Assembly (NCBI RefSeq): GCF_028826105.1
Contig: NZ_JAQGPL010000001.1
Location: 621,501-685,500, forward strand
Direction: 5' to 3'
Length of the DNA: 64,000 nt
Origin: Paenibacillus humicola
Lineage (GTDB): Bacteria > Bacillota > Bacilli > Paenibacillales > Paenibacillaceae
The position numbers and the translations under genes were made by a program. Position 1 is the first letter of the stretch, and each line of letters opens with the position of its first letter. The notes below the pieces were generated by a model. It saw only the letters and a list, made by a program, of their open reading frames with translations, was not told the origin of the DNA and ran no database searches. Positions 1-7,229 of the stretch are shown one piece after another.

Positions 1-779
1 CGCGCTTTGACGTCGTCGTGGAACGCTTTTGCTTCGTCCAGTGTCTGCCAGGCGGTGAAGATGACCTCCGCCGTCAGCGCGGCGAAGTCGCGTCCGTCCT
101 CGGAGGAGCCGGCCTGGATGACGACGGGGCGGCCCTGCGGCGGCCGGGAGACGTTCAGCGGCCCGCGGATGTTGAACCATTTGCCTTCATGATCCGCGGA
201 ATGGACCTTCGACTTGTCCGCGAAGATGCCGCCTGCCTTATCCAGCACGATCGCGTCATCCTCCCAGCCGTCCCACAGCTTCGTCACGACGTCGATATAT
301 TCGCGCGCCCGCTCGTAGCGCAGATGGTGCTCCAGATGCCGCTCCTTGCCGTAGTTGGCCGCAGCGCCGCGGTTGGCTGTCGTCACGATATTCCAGGCGG
401 CGCGGCCGCCGCTCAGATGATCGAGCGTCGCGAACTGGCGCGCGATCGTATACGGCTCGCTGTAGGTCGAGGAGACGGTGCCGGTCAGTCCGATTTTTTC
501 CGTGACGGCGGCGAGGGCGGACAGCAGGACGATCGGCTCCGGACGTACGGGGGACATATACGACACGGCCGTGTCGAGCTGGTCGGACAGGGCCAGTACG
601 TCCGCGAAAAAAATCATGTCGAACTTGGCGTCTTCGGCGATGCGGGCCAAGTGCGCATAATGGCGGAAATCCAGAATCCCTTCCGCATTGGCGCCGGGAT
701 GACGCCACGCGGCCACATGATGGCCGGCCCCGGACAGGAAGGCGCCGAGGCTCATTTGTTTTCTCGTTTCGGTGGACAT
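1..779 (-). CDS. LLM-class FMN-dependent monooxygenase (NtaA/SnaA/DszA type), 3' end outside window
   Basis: Translating the minus strand from ATG 777-779 gives about 259 residues that run off the left edge without a stop. The sequence is typical of the flavin-dependent monooxygenases that use reduced FMN to oxidise nitrilotriacetate, sulfonated or heterocyclic sulfur compounds. Recognisable pieces are MSLGAFLSGAGHHVAAWRHP near the start, FADVLALSDQ near residue 60, SSTYSEPYTIARQFATLDHL near 105, GRAAWNIVTT near 125 and GRPVVIQAGSSEDGRDFAA near 220. Family members are usually 430-460 aa, so little more than half is visible. A second in-frame ATG at residue 9 could also be the start; neither has a strong ribosome binding site. 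The leader holds a promoter and an intrinsic terminator. The substrate cannot be told from sequence. The leader's similarity to that of the sulfonate-type ABC genes nearby suggests a sulfur-scavenging role (inference). Confidence 0.85.
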   Translation of the reverse strand, partial: MSTETRKQMSLGAFLSGAGHHVAAWRHPGANAEGILDFRHYAHLARIAEDAKFDMIFFADVLALSDQLDTAVSYMSPVRPEPIVLLSALAAVTEKIGLTGTVSSTYSEPYTIARQFATLDHLSGGRAAWNIVTTANRGAAANYGKERHLEHHLRYERAREYIDVVTKLWDGWEDDAIVLDKAGGIFADKSKVHSADHEGKWFNIRGPLNVSRPPQGRPVVIQAGSSEDGRDFAALTAEVIFTAWQTLDEAKAFHDDVKA

Positions 780-824
780 ACAAGATCACTCGCTTTCTTG
801 AATGGCTTGCTGCCGGACAAACGC

Positions 825-871
825 AAAAAAGGAGACCGCCAGCGCTGCAGGTTTGCAGTGCGAAGGTCTCC
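825..871 (-). terminator. Intrinsic terminator inside the monooxygenase leader (possible attenuator)
   Basis: Read on the minus strand, GGAGACC (865-871) pairs with GGTCTCC (831-837) and is followed at once by TTTTTT (825-830). It lies between the promoter at 921-949 and the monooxygenase start at 779, so transcription must read through it. That position suggests premature termination control. No S-box or T-box consensus was recognised in the short leader. Confidence 0.6.
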
Positions 872-920
872 GGTAGTCCGGTCGAATTCATTTAATTCCG
901 ATTGGAACGGTATGTTATAA

Positions 921-949
921 AAGGTAGCAGATCGGATTCCATCCGTCAA
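921..949 (-). promoter_or_regulatory. Sigma-A-type promoter of the monooxygenase gene
   Basis: On the minus strand TTGACG (944-949) and TACCTT (921-926) are separated by 17 bp. Just downstream lies TTCC-N4-GGAA within a segment containing ATCGGAATTA. A similar ATCGGATTTA segment follows the -10 of the ABC transporter promoter at 4621-4649, which may mark a shared operator. Confidence 0.55.
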
Positions 950-983
950 TCCTTTTTTTGCGCCGTCAGCAGCGGGTTCTCCG

Positions 984-1012
984 TTGACAGAAACCGGGAC
1001 GAGGAGTAACAT
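984..1012 (+). promoter_or_regulatory. Sigma-A-type promoter of the aldo/keto reductase gene
   Basis: TTGACA (984-989), a 17-bp spacer and TAACAT (1007-1012) face the reductase gene at 1142. The predicted leader is about 120 nt and contains the two inverted repeats listed next. Confidence 0.55.
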
Positions 1013-1023
1013 GAAGACACTTA

Positions 1024-1076
1024 TAAACCCGATCCGTACGGTCGGGTTTAATCGCCGATATGCCGTAAACGTTTAC
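1024..1076 (+). promoter_or_regulatory. Two inverted repeats in the reductase leader (hairpin and LacI-type palindrome)
   Basis: TAAACCCGA (1024-1032) and TCGGGTTTA (1042-1050) are perfect 9-bp arms, with a further CCGTACGG palindrome in the loop. Fifteen bases on, GTAAACGTTTAC (1065-1076) is a perfect 12-bp palindrome of the kind bound by LacI-family regulators and by CcpA. Both lie downstream of the predicted promoter, where a bound protein would act as a roadblock. No regulator gene adjoins them. Confidence 0.45.
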
Positions 1077-1141
1077 ATCCTGCTGTTACACTCATGCGGC
1101 TGCGGCTTTTTGAACCTTAATCATGAACGGGAGGCGCGAAA

Positions 1142-2146
1142 ATGCAGTATCGCAAGCTTGGCAGAACGGGGCTGAAGGTATCCGAGGTCAGCCTCGGCGC
1201 GATGGCGTTCGGAAGATGGATCGACGAGGAGGCGTCGGTGAAGGTGCTGGACGCCGCGCTCGATGCCGGTATCAATCTGGTCGATACGGCCGACGTGTAC
1301 GGCAAAGGAATGGACCTGTCCGACCCGCTGCAGACGGGCGAATCCGAGACGATTTTGGGCCGCTTGATGAAGGGCCGCCGGGAAAAAATCATCCTGGCGA
1401 CGAAGGTGCACGGGCGCGTCGGAAACGAGCCGAACGACGCGGGGCAAAGCCGGTATCATATTTTTCGGGCGATCGAGAACAGTCTGCGGCGGCTGAACAC
1501 CGATTACGTCGACCTGTACCAGGTGCACCGCTTCGACCCGGAGACGCCGCTGGACGAGACGCTGGGTGCGCTCGACGATCTCGTGCGCCAGGGCAAAGTC
1601 CGCTACATCGGCTGCTCCAATTTTGCCGCCTGGCAGATCGCCAAAGCGCACGGCATCAGCGCGGTGCGGCAGCTGCACCGCTTCGAGAGCGTGCAGCCGG
1701 AATACAGCCTCATTACGCGCAATATCGAGCCGGAGCTTGTTCCGTTCGCGCTGTCGGAAAGCGTCGGCATCATCGTGTACAGCCCGCTCGGCCGCGGCAT
1801 TTTGTCCGGCAAATACCGGCCCGGTGAAGCGCCGCCGGCCGATTCGCGTCTGGCCGCGGGCGAGCAGCGGCTGAAGGCGCTGATCGGCAACGAAAGGAGC
1901 CTGGCGATCGTGGATATTATTCGCCCGCTTGCCGAGCGCCGCGGACTTTCGCTCGCGCAATACGCCCTGGCGTGGGTGCTCAGCCGTCCAGGTATCACGT
2001 CCGCCATTCTCGGCGCGTCCAAGCCGGAGCACATTACGTCGGCGGCCGGCCGCTGGGACGAACGGCTGTCGCAGGAGGAGCTGGACGAAATCGACCGTCT
2101 GACGGCGCATTTGAACAACATCGGAAAATCGCTGGTGAAGCAGTAA
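1142..2146 (+). CDS. Aldo/keto reductase
   Basis: A 334-aa NAD(P)H-dependent aldo/keto reductase of the family that includes the Kv beta-subunit-like and YhdN-type enzymes, which reduce aldehydes and ketones in the cytosol. The N-terminus has the usual YRKLGRTGLKVSEVSLGA opening. The catalytic tetrad is visible as Asp48 and Tyr53 (in VDTADVY), Lys88 (in ATKV) and His129 (in YQVHRF). Cofactor-binding segments include YSPLGRGILSGKY and, near the end, SRPGITSAILGASKPEH. The length is normal. The start is supported by GGGAGG six to seven bases upstream. The gene stands alone, with its own promoter at 984-1012 and a terminator right after the stop. The substrate is unknown; the palindrome at 1065-1076 hints at sugar- or carbon-dependent control. 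Confidence 0.9.
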   Translation: MQYRKLGRTGLKVSEVSLGAMAFGRWIDEEASVKVLDAALDAGINLVDTADVYGKGMDLSDPLQTGESETILGRLMKGRREKIILATKVHGRVGNEPNDAGQSRYHIFRAIENSLRRLNTDYVDLYQVHRFDPETPLDETLGALDDLVRQGKVRYIGCSNFAAWQIAKAHGISAVRQLHRFESVQPEYSLITRNIEPELVPFALSESVGIIVYSPLGRGILSGKYRPGEAPPADSRLAAGEQRLKALIGNERSLAIVDIIRPLAERRGLSLAQYALAWVLSRPGITSAILGASKPEHITSAAGRWDERLSQEELDEIDRLTAHLNNIGKSLVKQ

Positions 2147-2167
2147 TTCCAGGATGCGGACAAACGA

Positions 2168-2203
2168 AATCCCCGGAGCCGAATTTCGGCGCCGGGGATT
2201 TTG
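2168..2203 (+). terminator. Terminator of the aldo/keto reductase gene
   Basis: Perfect arms AATCCCCGG (2168-2176) and CCGGGGATT (2192-2200) enclose a small loop and are followed by a short T tract. Confidence 0.75.
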
Positions 2204-2313
2204 TGTTCGCCGGTGCGAGTTGGTGGGTAATTGCAGGCTGCAGCCGTGCCTGTCGCCGCTGCTCAAAAGCGCTTTTCGCTGCCGAAGCCGCAAGCGGCAC
2301 CCTGACCGCGAAC

Positions 2314-2460
2314 GCTGCGGCTGCGAGCCGCCGCGGCAGCCGCGCGCGGCTTCTTCGGCGTCCAAGGCACTCCTGCTACGGCTGCGAGCCGTCGCGGCCG
2401 CTTACCATATCTTCCGCAGCACCCAGGGCGCGCCCGTTACGACTGCGAGCTGTCGTGGCC
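2314..2460. repeat. Three degenerate ~26-bp repeats spaced 60-61 bp
   Basis: Related blocks sit at 2314-2340, 2375-2400 and 2435-2460, sharing a core like CTGCGAGCCGTCGCGGCC. The third block coincides with the 3' end of the minus-strand small gene at 2437-2631. The other two lie just beyond its stop, so the pattern resembles decayed duplications of the end of that gene. The remainder of 2204-2436 shows no supported gene. Confidence 0.5.
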
Positions 2461-2631
2461 GTAGCTCGCACCTTCCGAGCCGTTCAGGTTCGAACCGGCT
2501 TTCTCGTTCTCCGCGCTGCGCTTGTACGCGACGACGACGATGCTGCCGTCCGCAGAGTCGGACAAATCCCGCTCGAGCTCCTGCAGCCGTTTGATTTCGG
2601 CGGGCGTCAAATCCGCCGGTGAATATTGCAT
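2437..2631 (-). CDS. Small conserved hypothetical protein (64 aa)
   Basis: A 64-aa protein beginning MQYSPADLTPAEIKRLQELE. The first half should form an acidic amphipathic helix, the middle (GSIVVVAYKR) a beta strand, and the tail is polar and probably disordered. The start has an ideal GGGAGG upstream at normal spacing. I recognise this style of short protein from Paenibacillus-type genomes but know no function. It stands alone between the reductase terminator and the ABC-operon terminator. The function is unknown. Confidence 0.6.
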   Translation of the reverse strand: MQYSPADLTPAEIKRLQELERDLSDSADGSIVVVAYKRSAENEKAGSNLNGSEGASYGHDSSQS

Positions 2632-2725
2632 TTTACCGCCTCCCGGTCAGTGAGTCTGATCCTATTATTGCCCGTTTCAGCGGGATTTACCCCCGTTCCC
2701 GGACATGCAGATACGAACCGCGCGG

Positions 2726-2772
2726 AACAAAATAAACGGCCCGTGCAGGCATTTTGCCCGCGCAGGCCGTTT
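2726..2772 (-). terminator. Terminator of the ABC transporter operon
   Basis: On the minus strand AAACGGCC pairs with GGCCGTTT (2765-2772 with 2734-2741), with an additional inner GC-rich stem, followed by ATTTTGTT. It lies just past the stop of the permease gene. Confidence 0.65.
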
Positions 2773-2799
2773 GTTTTTCGGAGGCTTGGAGAAGAAGGG

Positions 2800-3648
2800 C
2801 TATCCTCCGTAGCTGTCCCTCCAGCGAAGCAGGCGCCGTTCGAGGAACCGGACGAGCGAATCGGTCAGCTTCCCGACGAGGGCGAAAATGAGAATGCCGA
2901 CGAACACGATCGGCGTTTGCGAGAACTGCCGGGCGTCCATGATCAAATAGCCGATCCCCGCGCTCGAGCCCATGAGCTCTGCGACGACGAGGCCGAGCCA
3001 GGCGACGCCAAGCGACAGCCGGATGCCGAGCAAAATGTTCGGCAGAGCCGCGGGCACGATGAGCAGCGCGATCTGCTTGAAGCGGCTGTACTGCAGGACG
3101 CGGGAGACCTCGAACAGCTTGATGTCGACGCCGCGGATGCCGAGAAACGTATTGACGTAGACGGGGAAAAAGGCGCCTTTGGCGATCAGCAAAATTTTCG
3201 ACAGCTCGCCGAAGCCGAACCACAGGATGAACAGCGGCGTTACCGCCAAATGCGGGATCATCCGCAGCATTTGCAGCGACGGATCGAGCGTCTGCTCGAA
3301 ACGGCGCACGAAGCCGACCAGAATGCCGAAGACGAGCCCGAGTCCCGCCCCGAGTCCGAAGCCGAGCGCGGCGCGGTACATGCTGATTTCAAGATGGCCG
3401 AAAAGCTCTCCCGTGCGGATCAGGTCCGCGAAGGCGGCGGCAATTTCAAGCGGCGTCGGGAGAAGCGTCTCCGACGTCAGCCCGAGATTTCCGGCCGCCT
3501 GCCATGCGGCGAGCAGAATGACCGGCAGCGCAAGGCCAAGCAAGGCGCCGCGCGACTTGGGCCCGGGCCTCCACTTCTTCGCCGGCGTCTCGGCAGGGGA
3601 GGACGGCGTCCCGATTCCGGATGCCGGAGGAACGTACACTTTATTCAT
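2800..3648 (-). CDS. ABC transporter permease, sulfonate/taurine/nitrate type (SsuC/TauC-like)
   Basis: A 282-aa inner-membrane permease of the binding-protein-dependent importer family that takes up aliphatic sulfonates, taurine or nitrate. The first ~30 residues are Pro-rich and cytoplasmic, and about six membrane segments follow. The coupling-loop (EAA) region for the ATPase is visible as VSRVLQYSRFKQIALLIVPA near residues 180-200, and the segment LPTPLEIAAAFADLI near 63-77 is characteristic of SsuC/TauC proteins. The start has GAGGTGAT upstream. It lies 42 bp downstream of the ATPase gene, certainly in the same transcript. No substrate-binding protein is encoded between the promoter and the operon terminator. 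The exact substrate is undetermined. Confidence 0.88.
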   Translation of the reverse strand: MNKVYVPPASGIGTPSSPAETPAKKWRPGPKSRGALLGLALPVILLAAWQAAGNLGLTSETLLPTPLEIAAAFADLIRTGELFGHLEISMYRAALGFGLGAGLGLVFGILVGFVRRFEQTLDPSLQMLRMIPHLAVTPLFILWFGFGELSKILLIAKGAFFPVYVNTFLGIRGVDIKLFEVSRVLQYSRFKQIALLIVPAALPNILLGIRLSLGVAWLGLVVAELMGSSAGIGYLIMDARQFSQTPIVFVGILIFALVGKLTDSLVRFLERRLLRWRDSYGG

Positions 3649-3690
3649 TTTTTGATCACCTCATCGTTAAATTGGGCCCGGTCCGGCCGG

Positions 3691-4467
3691 TCAGATACTG
3701 TAGCTGGCTTCGGGCTTCGGATCGTCGATTTTCTCAAACTCGCCGATGATGCGGACGCGATATTCCTGGAAAGCCATTGACGTTTTCTTCCGCGGAAAAG
3801 GCAGGTCAATCGGCACGACGCTGCGAACCGAGCCCGGGCGGGGCTTCAGGATGACAACGCGCTCCGCCAAATAGATCGCCTCGTCGATATCGTGCGTGAC
3901 GAAAATCATCGTCGTCCGGTTGGTTTCCCAGATGTCGAGCAGCACCTCCTGCATATGGCTGCGGGTAAAAGCGTCCAGCGCGCCGAATGGCTCGTCGAGC
4001 AGGAGCACCTTCGGGCTGCGGAGCAGCGCCCGGGCGATCGATACGCGCTGGGCCATCCCGCCCGACAGCTCGCGCGGGTACGAGCGTTCAAACCCCTTCA
4101 GCCGGACAAGCCCGATCAGCTCGTCGACCTTCTCCCGCACCTCCGGCTTCTTCAGCGAAAGATCCCCCGCAATATTACGTTCGACGGTCAGCCACGGGAA
4201 GAGCCGCGGCTCCTGAAAAATGAACCCTTTGTCGATGCCCGGTCCGATTACCTCCCTTCCGTCAAGCCGGACCGCTCCGGTATGCTCCGTATCGAGGCCG
4301 GCCAAAATTTTCAGCAGCGTGCTTTTGCCGCAGCCGCTCGGTCCGATGACGGTGATGAATTCGCCTTCTTTCATTTGCAGGTCGATGTTGTGCAGGGCCT
4401 GCACCGGCCCGGCCTTGGTTTCGAAGCGCCGGTTCAGGCCGGCGATGTCGATTTGGACGGCACTCAC
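3691..4467 (-). CDS. ABC transporter ATP-binding protein (SsuB/TauB-like)
   Basis: A ~258-aa ATPase that energises the permease encoded just downstream. All motifs are present: Walker [10 protein letters not shown], a Q-loop [11 protein letters not shown], signature [15 protein letters not shown], Walker [17 protein letters not shown] and the switch His in FVTHDIDEA. The frame is open back to 4512, but that ATG lies inside the leader terminator hairpin and cannot be the start. AAAGGAG at 4476-4482 is nine bases from GTG 4467 and only three from ATG 4473. I therefore favour GTG at 4467, with ATG 4473 as the alternative. It is the first gene of the operon. The substrate class (sulfonate, taurine or similar) is inferred from family resemblance. 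Confidence 0.88.
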   Translation of the reverse strand: MSAVQIDIAGLNRRFETKAGPVQALHNIDLQMKEGEFITVIGPSGCGKSTLLKILAGLDTEHTGAVRLDGREVIGPGIDKGFIFQEPRLFPWLTVERNIAGDLSLKKPEVREKVDELIGLVRLKGFERSYPRELSGGMAQRVSIARALLRSPKVLLLDEPFGALDAFTRSHMQEVLLDIWETNRTTMIFVTHDIDEAIYLAERVVILKPRPGSVRSVVPIDLPFPRKKTSMAFQEYRVRIIGEFEKIDDPKPEASYSI

Positions 4468-4498
4468 GCACATTCGCTCCTTTCGCTTTGCGCCCCAT

Positions 4499-4537
4499 AA
4501 AAAAAGAGGCATTTTCGCCCTTTAGCGAAAATGCCTC
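4499..4537 (-). terminator. Intrinsic terminator inside the ABC operon leader (possible attenuator)
   Basis: On the minus strand GAGGCATTTTCGC and GCGAAAATGCCTC form a perfect 13-bp stem (4506-4518 with 4525-4537), followed by seven T residues. It sits between the promoter at 4621-4649 and the first gene at 4467. Full expression would need read-through or antitermination, as for the monooxygenase leader at 825-871. Confidence 0.7.
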
Positions 4538-4620
4538 CGTTTGTACGGTTGGCGCCCCTATGCGGTTTATAAATCGTCTTAATCTCATAAATCCGATAAA
4601 AATTATTGTATATGGAAAAC

Positions 4621-4649
4621 ATCGTAACAAGGCGGAAGCCCGATGTCAA
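4621..4649 (-). promoter_or_regulatory. Sigma-A-type promoter of the ABC transporter operon
   Basis: On the minus strand TTGACA (4644-4649) and TACGAT (4621-4626) are 17 bp apart. The segment just downstream (ATCGGATTTA) resembles the one following the monooxygenase promoter. Confidence 0.6.
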
Positions 4650-4811
4650 TGCCTTTTTGCTTCCTTTTTTGCCGCCCTGTTCAAGCGATGCTGGTGCGGG
4701 TTTTCAGCGAAATCCACAGCAAGAGGCCGCGATCATAAGGCCGGCCGATAAAACGGCCTGCAGCGGCGGAAGGATACACGAAATATCGCTTCATACCGGT
4801 CTTTTCTATTC

Positions 4812-4840
4812 TTTACAGCCGAGCCCCGGCGGAGTATGAT
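4812..4840 (+). promoter_or_regulatory. Sigma-A-type promoter of the kimA riboswitch leader
   Basis: TTTACA (4812-4817), a 17-bp spacer and TATGAT (4835-4840) lie about 40 bp before the riboswitch. Confidence 0.6.
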
Positions 4841-4877
4841 TCGATTCGTGATTATTTCGCAGTTTATTTTATTATTG

Positions 4878-5056
4878 GATCGCTGAATTTCCGCCAGACA
4901 GGCGGAAAGCGGGGGAACCGACAGTGCGGGACCGGCCGGGGCCAAGAGCCCGGTTCGATTATCGCACGGGGGTGAATCGCATTCGGACCTTATGGGTCCC
5001 GGACGCGTAGGGCGACTCATGCCGCCCGAATCCGGCAGCTAACTTCGCAAGCGTGG
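4878..5056 (+). promoter_or_regulatory. c-di-AMP riboswitch (ydaO/yuaA type)
   Basis: The conserved blocks of the ydaO-yuaA class appear in order: CGCTGAAT at 4881, AGCGGGGGAACCGACAG near 4908, GGGGGTGAATCGC near 4969, CGACTCATGCCGCCCGAATC near 5012 and the hallmark CGGCAGCTAAC..TCGCAAGCG ending at 5053. The 5' CGCT and the 3' AGCG would close P1. This class binds cyclic di-AMP and shuts off potassium-import and osmolyte or cell-wall genes. Here the next gene is a KimA potassium importer, the classical partner. An intrinsic terminator follows at 5098-5128 and is probably the expression platform. Confidence 0.93.
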
Positions 5057-5097
5057 ACATGGGAGGCGGATATGAATTGTAAACGGACCTGAACGGC

Positions 5098-5128
5098 CGC
5101 AGAGGAACAGGGAGACTCTGTGTTTTTG
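5098..5128 (+). terminator. Riboswitch expression-platform terminator
   Basis: A 7-bp stem (5098-5104 with 5116-5122, one G-T pair) with an 11-nt loop runs into TTTTTG. It lies between the c-di-AMP aptamer and the kimA start, as expected for a ligand-stabilised terminator. Confidence 0.55.
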
Positions 5129-5237
5129 TGCTGTGCGGAAATGGTTATTGATACGAAAGTAGTACCCGGCTAAGGCCGGGCAATCCGGGAAAAATAAAAA
5201 AGCGCTCCGGACGATTTTCAAAGGAGAGTCCACACTG

Positions 5238-7055
5238 ATGGTAAATAAATTGAAGCGCTTCTTGATCGGGCGGCCGATGAAGTCGACCGAGCTTGAAGAC
5301 GAGAAGCTCGGCAAGCTGAAGGCGCTCGCGGTGCTGTCGTCCGATGCGCTGTCGTCCGTCGCATACGGCACGGAGCAAATTTTGCTCGTGCTGATGGCTG
5401 CTGGATTCGCGGCCGTCTGGTATTCGCTGCCGATTTCGCTGGCCGTGCTGGGGCTGCTGACGGTGCTTATCCTCTCGTACCGCCAGACCATCTACGCCTA
5501 TCCGACCGGAGGCGGAGCGTATATCGTGGCCAAAGACAATCTGGGCGTGCCGACCGGGCTGGTGGCCGGCGGATCGCTGCTTGTCGATTATATTTTGACG
5601 GTCGCGGTGAGCTCGTCTGCGGGAACGGACGCCATCACGTCGGCATTTCCCGTGCTGCACGATTACCGCGTGCTGATCGCGCTTGTCATGATCGTGTTTC
5701 TGACGATTATGAATTTGCGGGGCATTACGGAGTCGGCTTCGTTATTGGCGGTGCCGGTGTACCTGTTTGTCGTCGCGATTTTCGTCCTGATTATTTCCGG
5801 CTTGATTAAATATGCGGCGGGCGGCATTCATGCGGCGGCTCCCGAAATCGGCACGACCGTATCGAACATCAGCCTGTTTCTGCTGCTGAAGGCGTTCAGC
5901 TCGGGCTGTTCGGCGCTCACCGGCGTCGAGGCGGTGTCGAACGCCATCCCGAACTTCAGGCAGCCGGCCGAGCGCAACGCGGCGATGACGCTTATGATGA
6001 TGGGCCTCATCCTGGGCAGCATGTTCATCGGCATCAGTGTGCTCGCTTATTTGTTCGGCATTGCGCCGGATCCGAAGGAAACGGTCGTCTCGCAGATCGC
6101 CGAATCGACCTTCGGGCGCAGCGTGCTCTATTACGCGATCCAGGGGATCACGGCACTTATTTTGTTTCTGGCCGCGAATACGGCGTATTCCGCTTTTCCG
6201 CTGCTTGCCTTCATGCTGGCGAAGGATAAGTTCATGCCGCATATGTTCAAGGTGCGCGGCGACCGGCTGGGATTCTCGAACGGCATTATTTTTCTCGGCG
6301 TCATGTCCATGCTGCTCGTCATCGCCTTCCACGGCGATACGGAAAATCTGATTCCGCTGTACGCGGTCGGCGTATTCATCCCCTTTACGCTGTCGCAGCT
6401 CGGGATGATGGTCCGGTGGGTCCGGCTGAGGCCGCCGGGCTGGGCCGTGAAATTCGCGATCAATACGATCGGCATGCTGACGACGCTGACGATCACGCTC
6501 ATTTTCATTTTTACAAAGTTTACGCAAATCTGGATGGTATTCGTTTTTCTGCCCGTCGTCATCTATTTGTTCAACCGTATTCACCGGCATTACCGGAACG
6601 CGGCCGAGGAGCTGCGCATCAACATCAAGTCCGACAAGCCGTGCATCAAAGGGAGTACAATCGTCGTCCCGGTCGCCGGCATTACGCGCGTCGTACTGAA
6701 CTCGATCAGCTATGCCAAATCGCTGACCGACAACGTGCTCGCCGTCTACGTCGGCTTCGACGATGAGGAAATCCGGAAGATGGAGGAGCGGTGGGAAGAG
6801 TGGAATCCGGGCATCCGGCTGATCGTGCTGCGGTCGCGCTACCGCAGCGTCATGAAGCCGCTCATCAAATTTATCGAGACGGTGGAATGGAAAACGGCGG
6901 AAACCGACCATATCACGATTCTCATTCCGCAGTTCATCACGAAGCATTGGTGGGAAAACCTGCTGCACAACCAGACCAGCCTGCTGATCCGCGCCTACCT
7001 ATACAACCAGAAGGACGTCGTTATCGCCACGGTGCCGTTCCATCTGAACCGCTGA
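5238..7055 (+). CDS. kimA: KimA-type potassium importer (APC superfamily)
   Basis: A 605-aa membrane protein that imports K+, probably by proton symport as known for Bacillus subtilis KimA (formerly YdaO). Residues 1-30 form a cytoplasmic stretch, about twelve membrane helices run from 30 to 450, including the APC-type YAYPTGGGAYIVAKDNLG near 90, and the C-terminal ~150 residues form a soluble USP-like domain (STIVVPVAGITRVVLNSISY ... KDVVIATVPFHL). This domain arrangement and length match KimA. AAAGGAG precedes the ATG. The gene stands alone behind a c-di-AMP riboswitch, so high c-di-AMP (a potassium-replete signal) should terminate transcription. In KimA itself, c-di-AMP also inhibits the protein directly. 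Assignment is strong because riboswitch and protein agree. Confidence 0.92.
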   Translation: MVNKLKRFLIGRPMKSTELEDEKLGKLKALAVLSSDALSSVAYGTEQILLVLMAAGFAAVWYSLPISLAVLGLLTVLILSYRQTIYAYPTGGGAYIVAKDNLGVPTGLVAGGSLLVDYILTVAVSSSAGTDAITSAFPVLHDYRVLIALVMIVFLTIMNLRGITESASLLAVPVYLFVVAIFVLIISGLIKYAAGGIHAAAPEIGTTVSNISLFLLLKAFSSGCSALTGVEAVSNAIPNFRQPAERNAAMTLMMMGLILGSMFIGISVLAYLFGIAPDPKETVVSQIAESTFGRSVLYYAIQGITALILFLAANTAYSAFPLLAFMLAKDKFMPHMFKVRGDRLGFSNGIIFLGVMSMLLVIAFHGDTENLIPLYAVGVFIPFTLSQLGMMVRWVRLRPPGWAVKFAINTIGMLTTLTITLIFIFTKFTQIWMVFVFLPVVIYLFNRIHRHYRNAAEELRINIKSDKPCIKGSTIVVPVAGITRVVLNSISYAKSLTDNVLAVYVGFDDEEIRKMEERWEEWNPGIRLIVLRSRYRSVMKPLIKFIETVEWKTAETDHITILIPQFITKHWWENLLHNQTSLLIRAYLYNQKDVVIATVPFHLNR

Positions 7056-7171
7056 TGCCCTCCGGAATTTCGCGGCCGGTAAAACGAGTGCATCCTATCG
7101 TTAATCCTTCCTCGTAAATGCCGTGCAAAACGGTGGGGAAAACCGCAATCCGGAAGAAATCCATCTGCCGC

Positions 7172-7186
7172 TATCGTGATACGATA
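7172..7186. promoter_or_regulatory. Perfect inverted repeat upstream of the VOC gene
   Basis: TATCGT-GAT-ACGATA forms a 6-3-6 palindrome 44 bp before the VOC gene start. It could be an operator. No cognate regulator adjoins it. Confidence 0.3.
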
Positions 7187-7229
7187 AAGGAAGATTTCTA
7201 ACTCCCGCAGATGAAAGGAAGGATAACGA

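Noticed and set aside
256..891. Open frame starting at 891 through the monooxygenase leader, considered as a leader peptide
   Set aside because: The true monooxygenase frame is different and runs from 779 off the left edge. The upstream frame lacks a ribosome binding site, and the cysteine codons lie at or after the terminator, not before it.
1121..2365. 414-codon open frame antisense to the aldo/keto reductase
   Set aside because: It has a shadow composition (Arg/Gln/His-rich) and crosses the reductase terminator.
4262..4630. Open frame from ATG 4630 across the ABC leader terminator
   Set aside because: It continues out of frame through the ATPase gene. No ribosome binding site precedes it, and the hairpin explains the leader better.
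5742..6968. 408-codon open frame antisense to kimA
   Set aside because: It is a highly charged Asp/Arg/His-rich product with no family features; kimA on the plus strand is secure.
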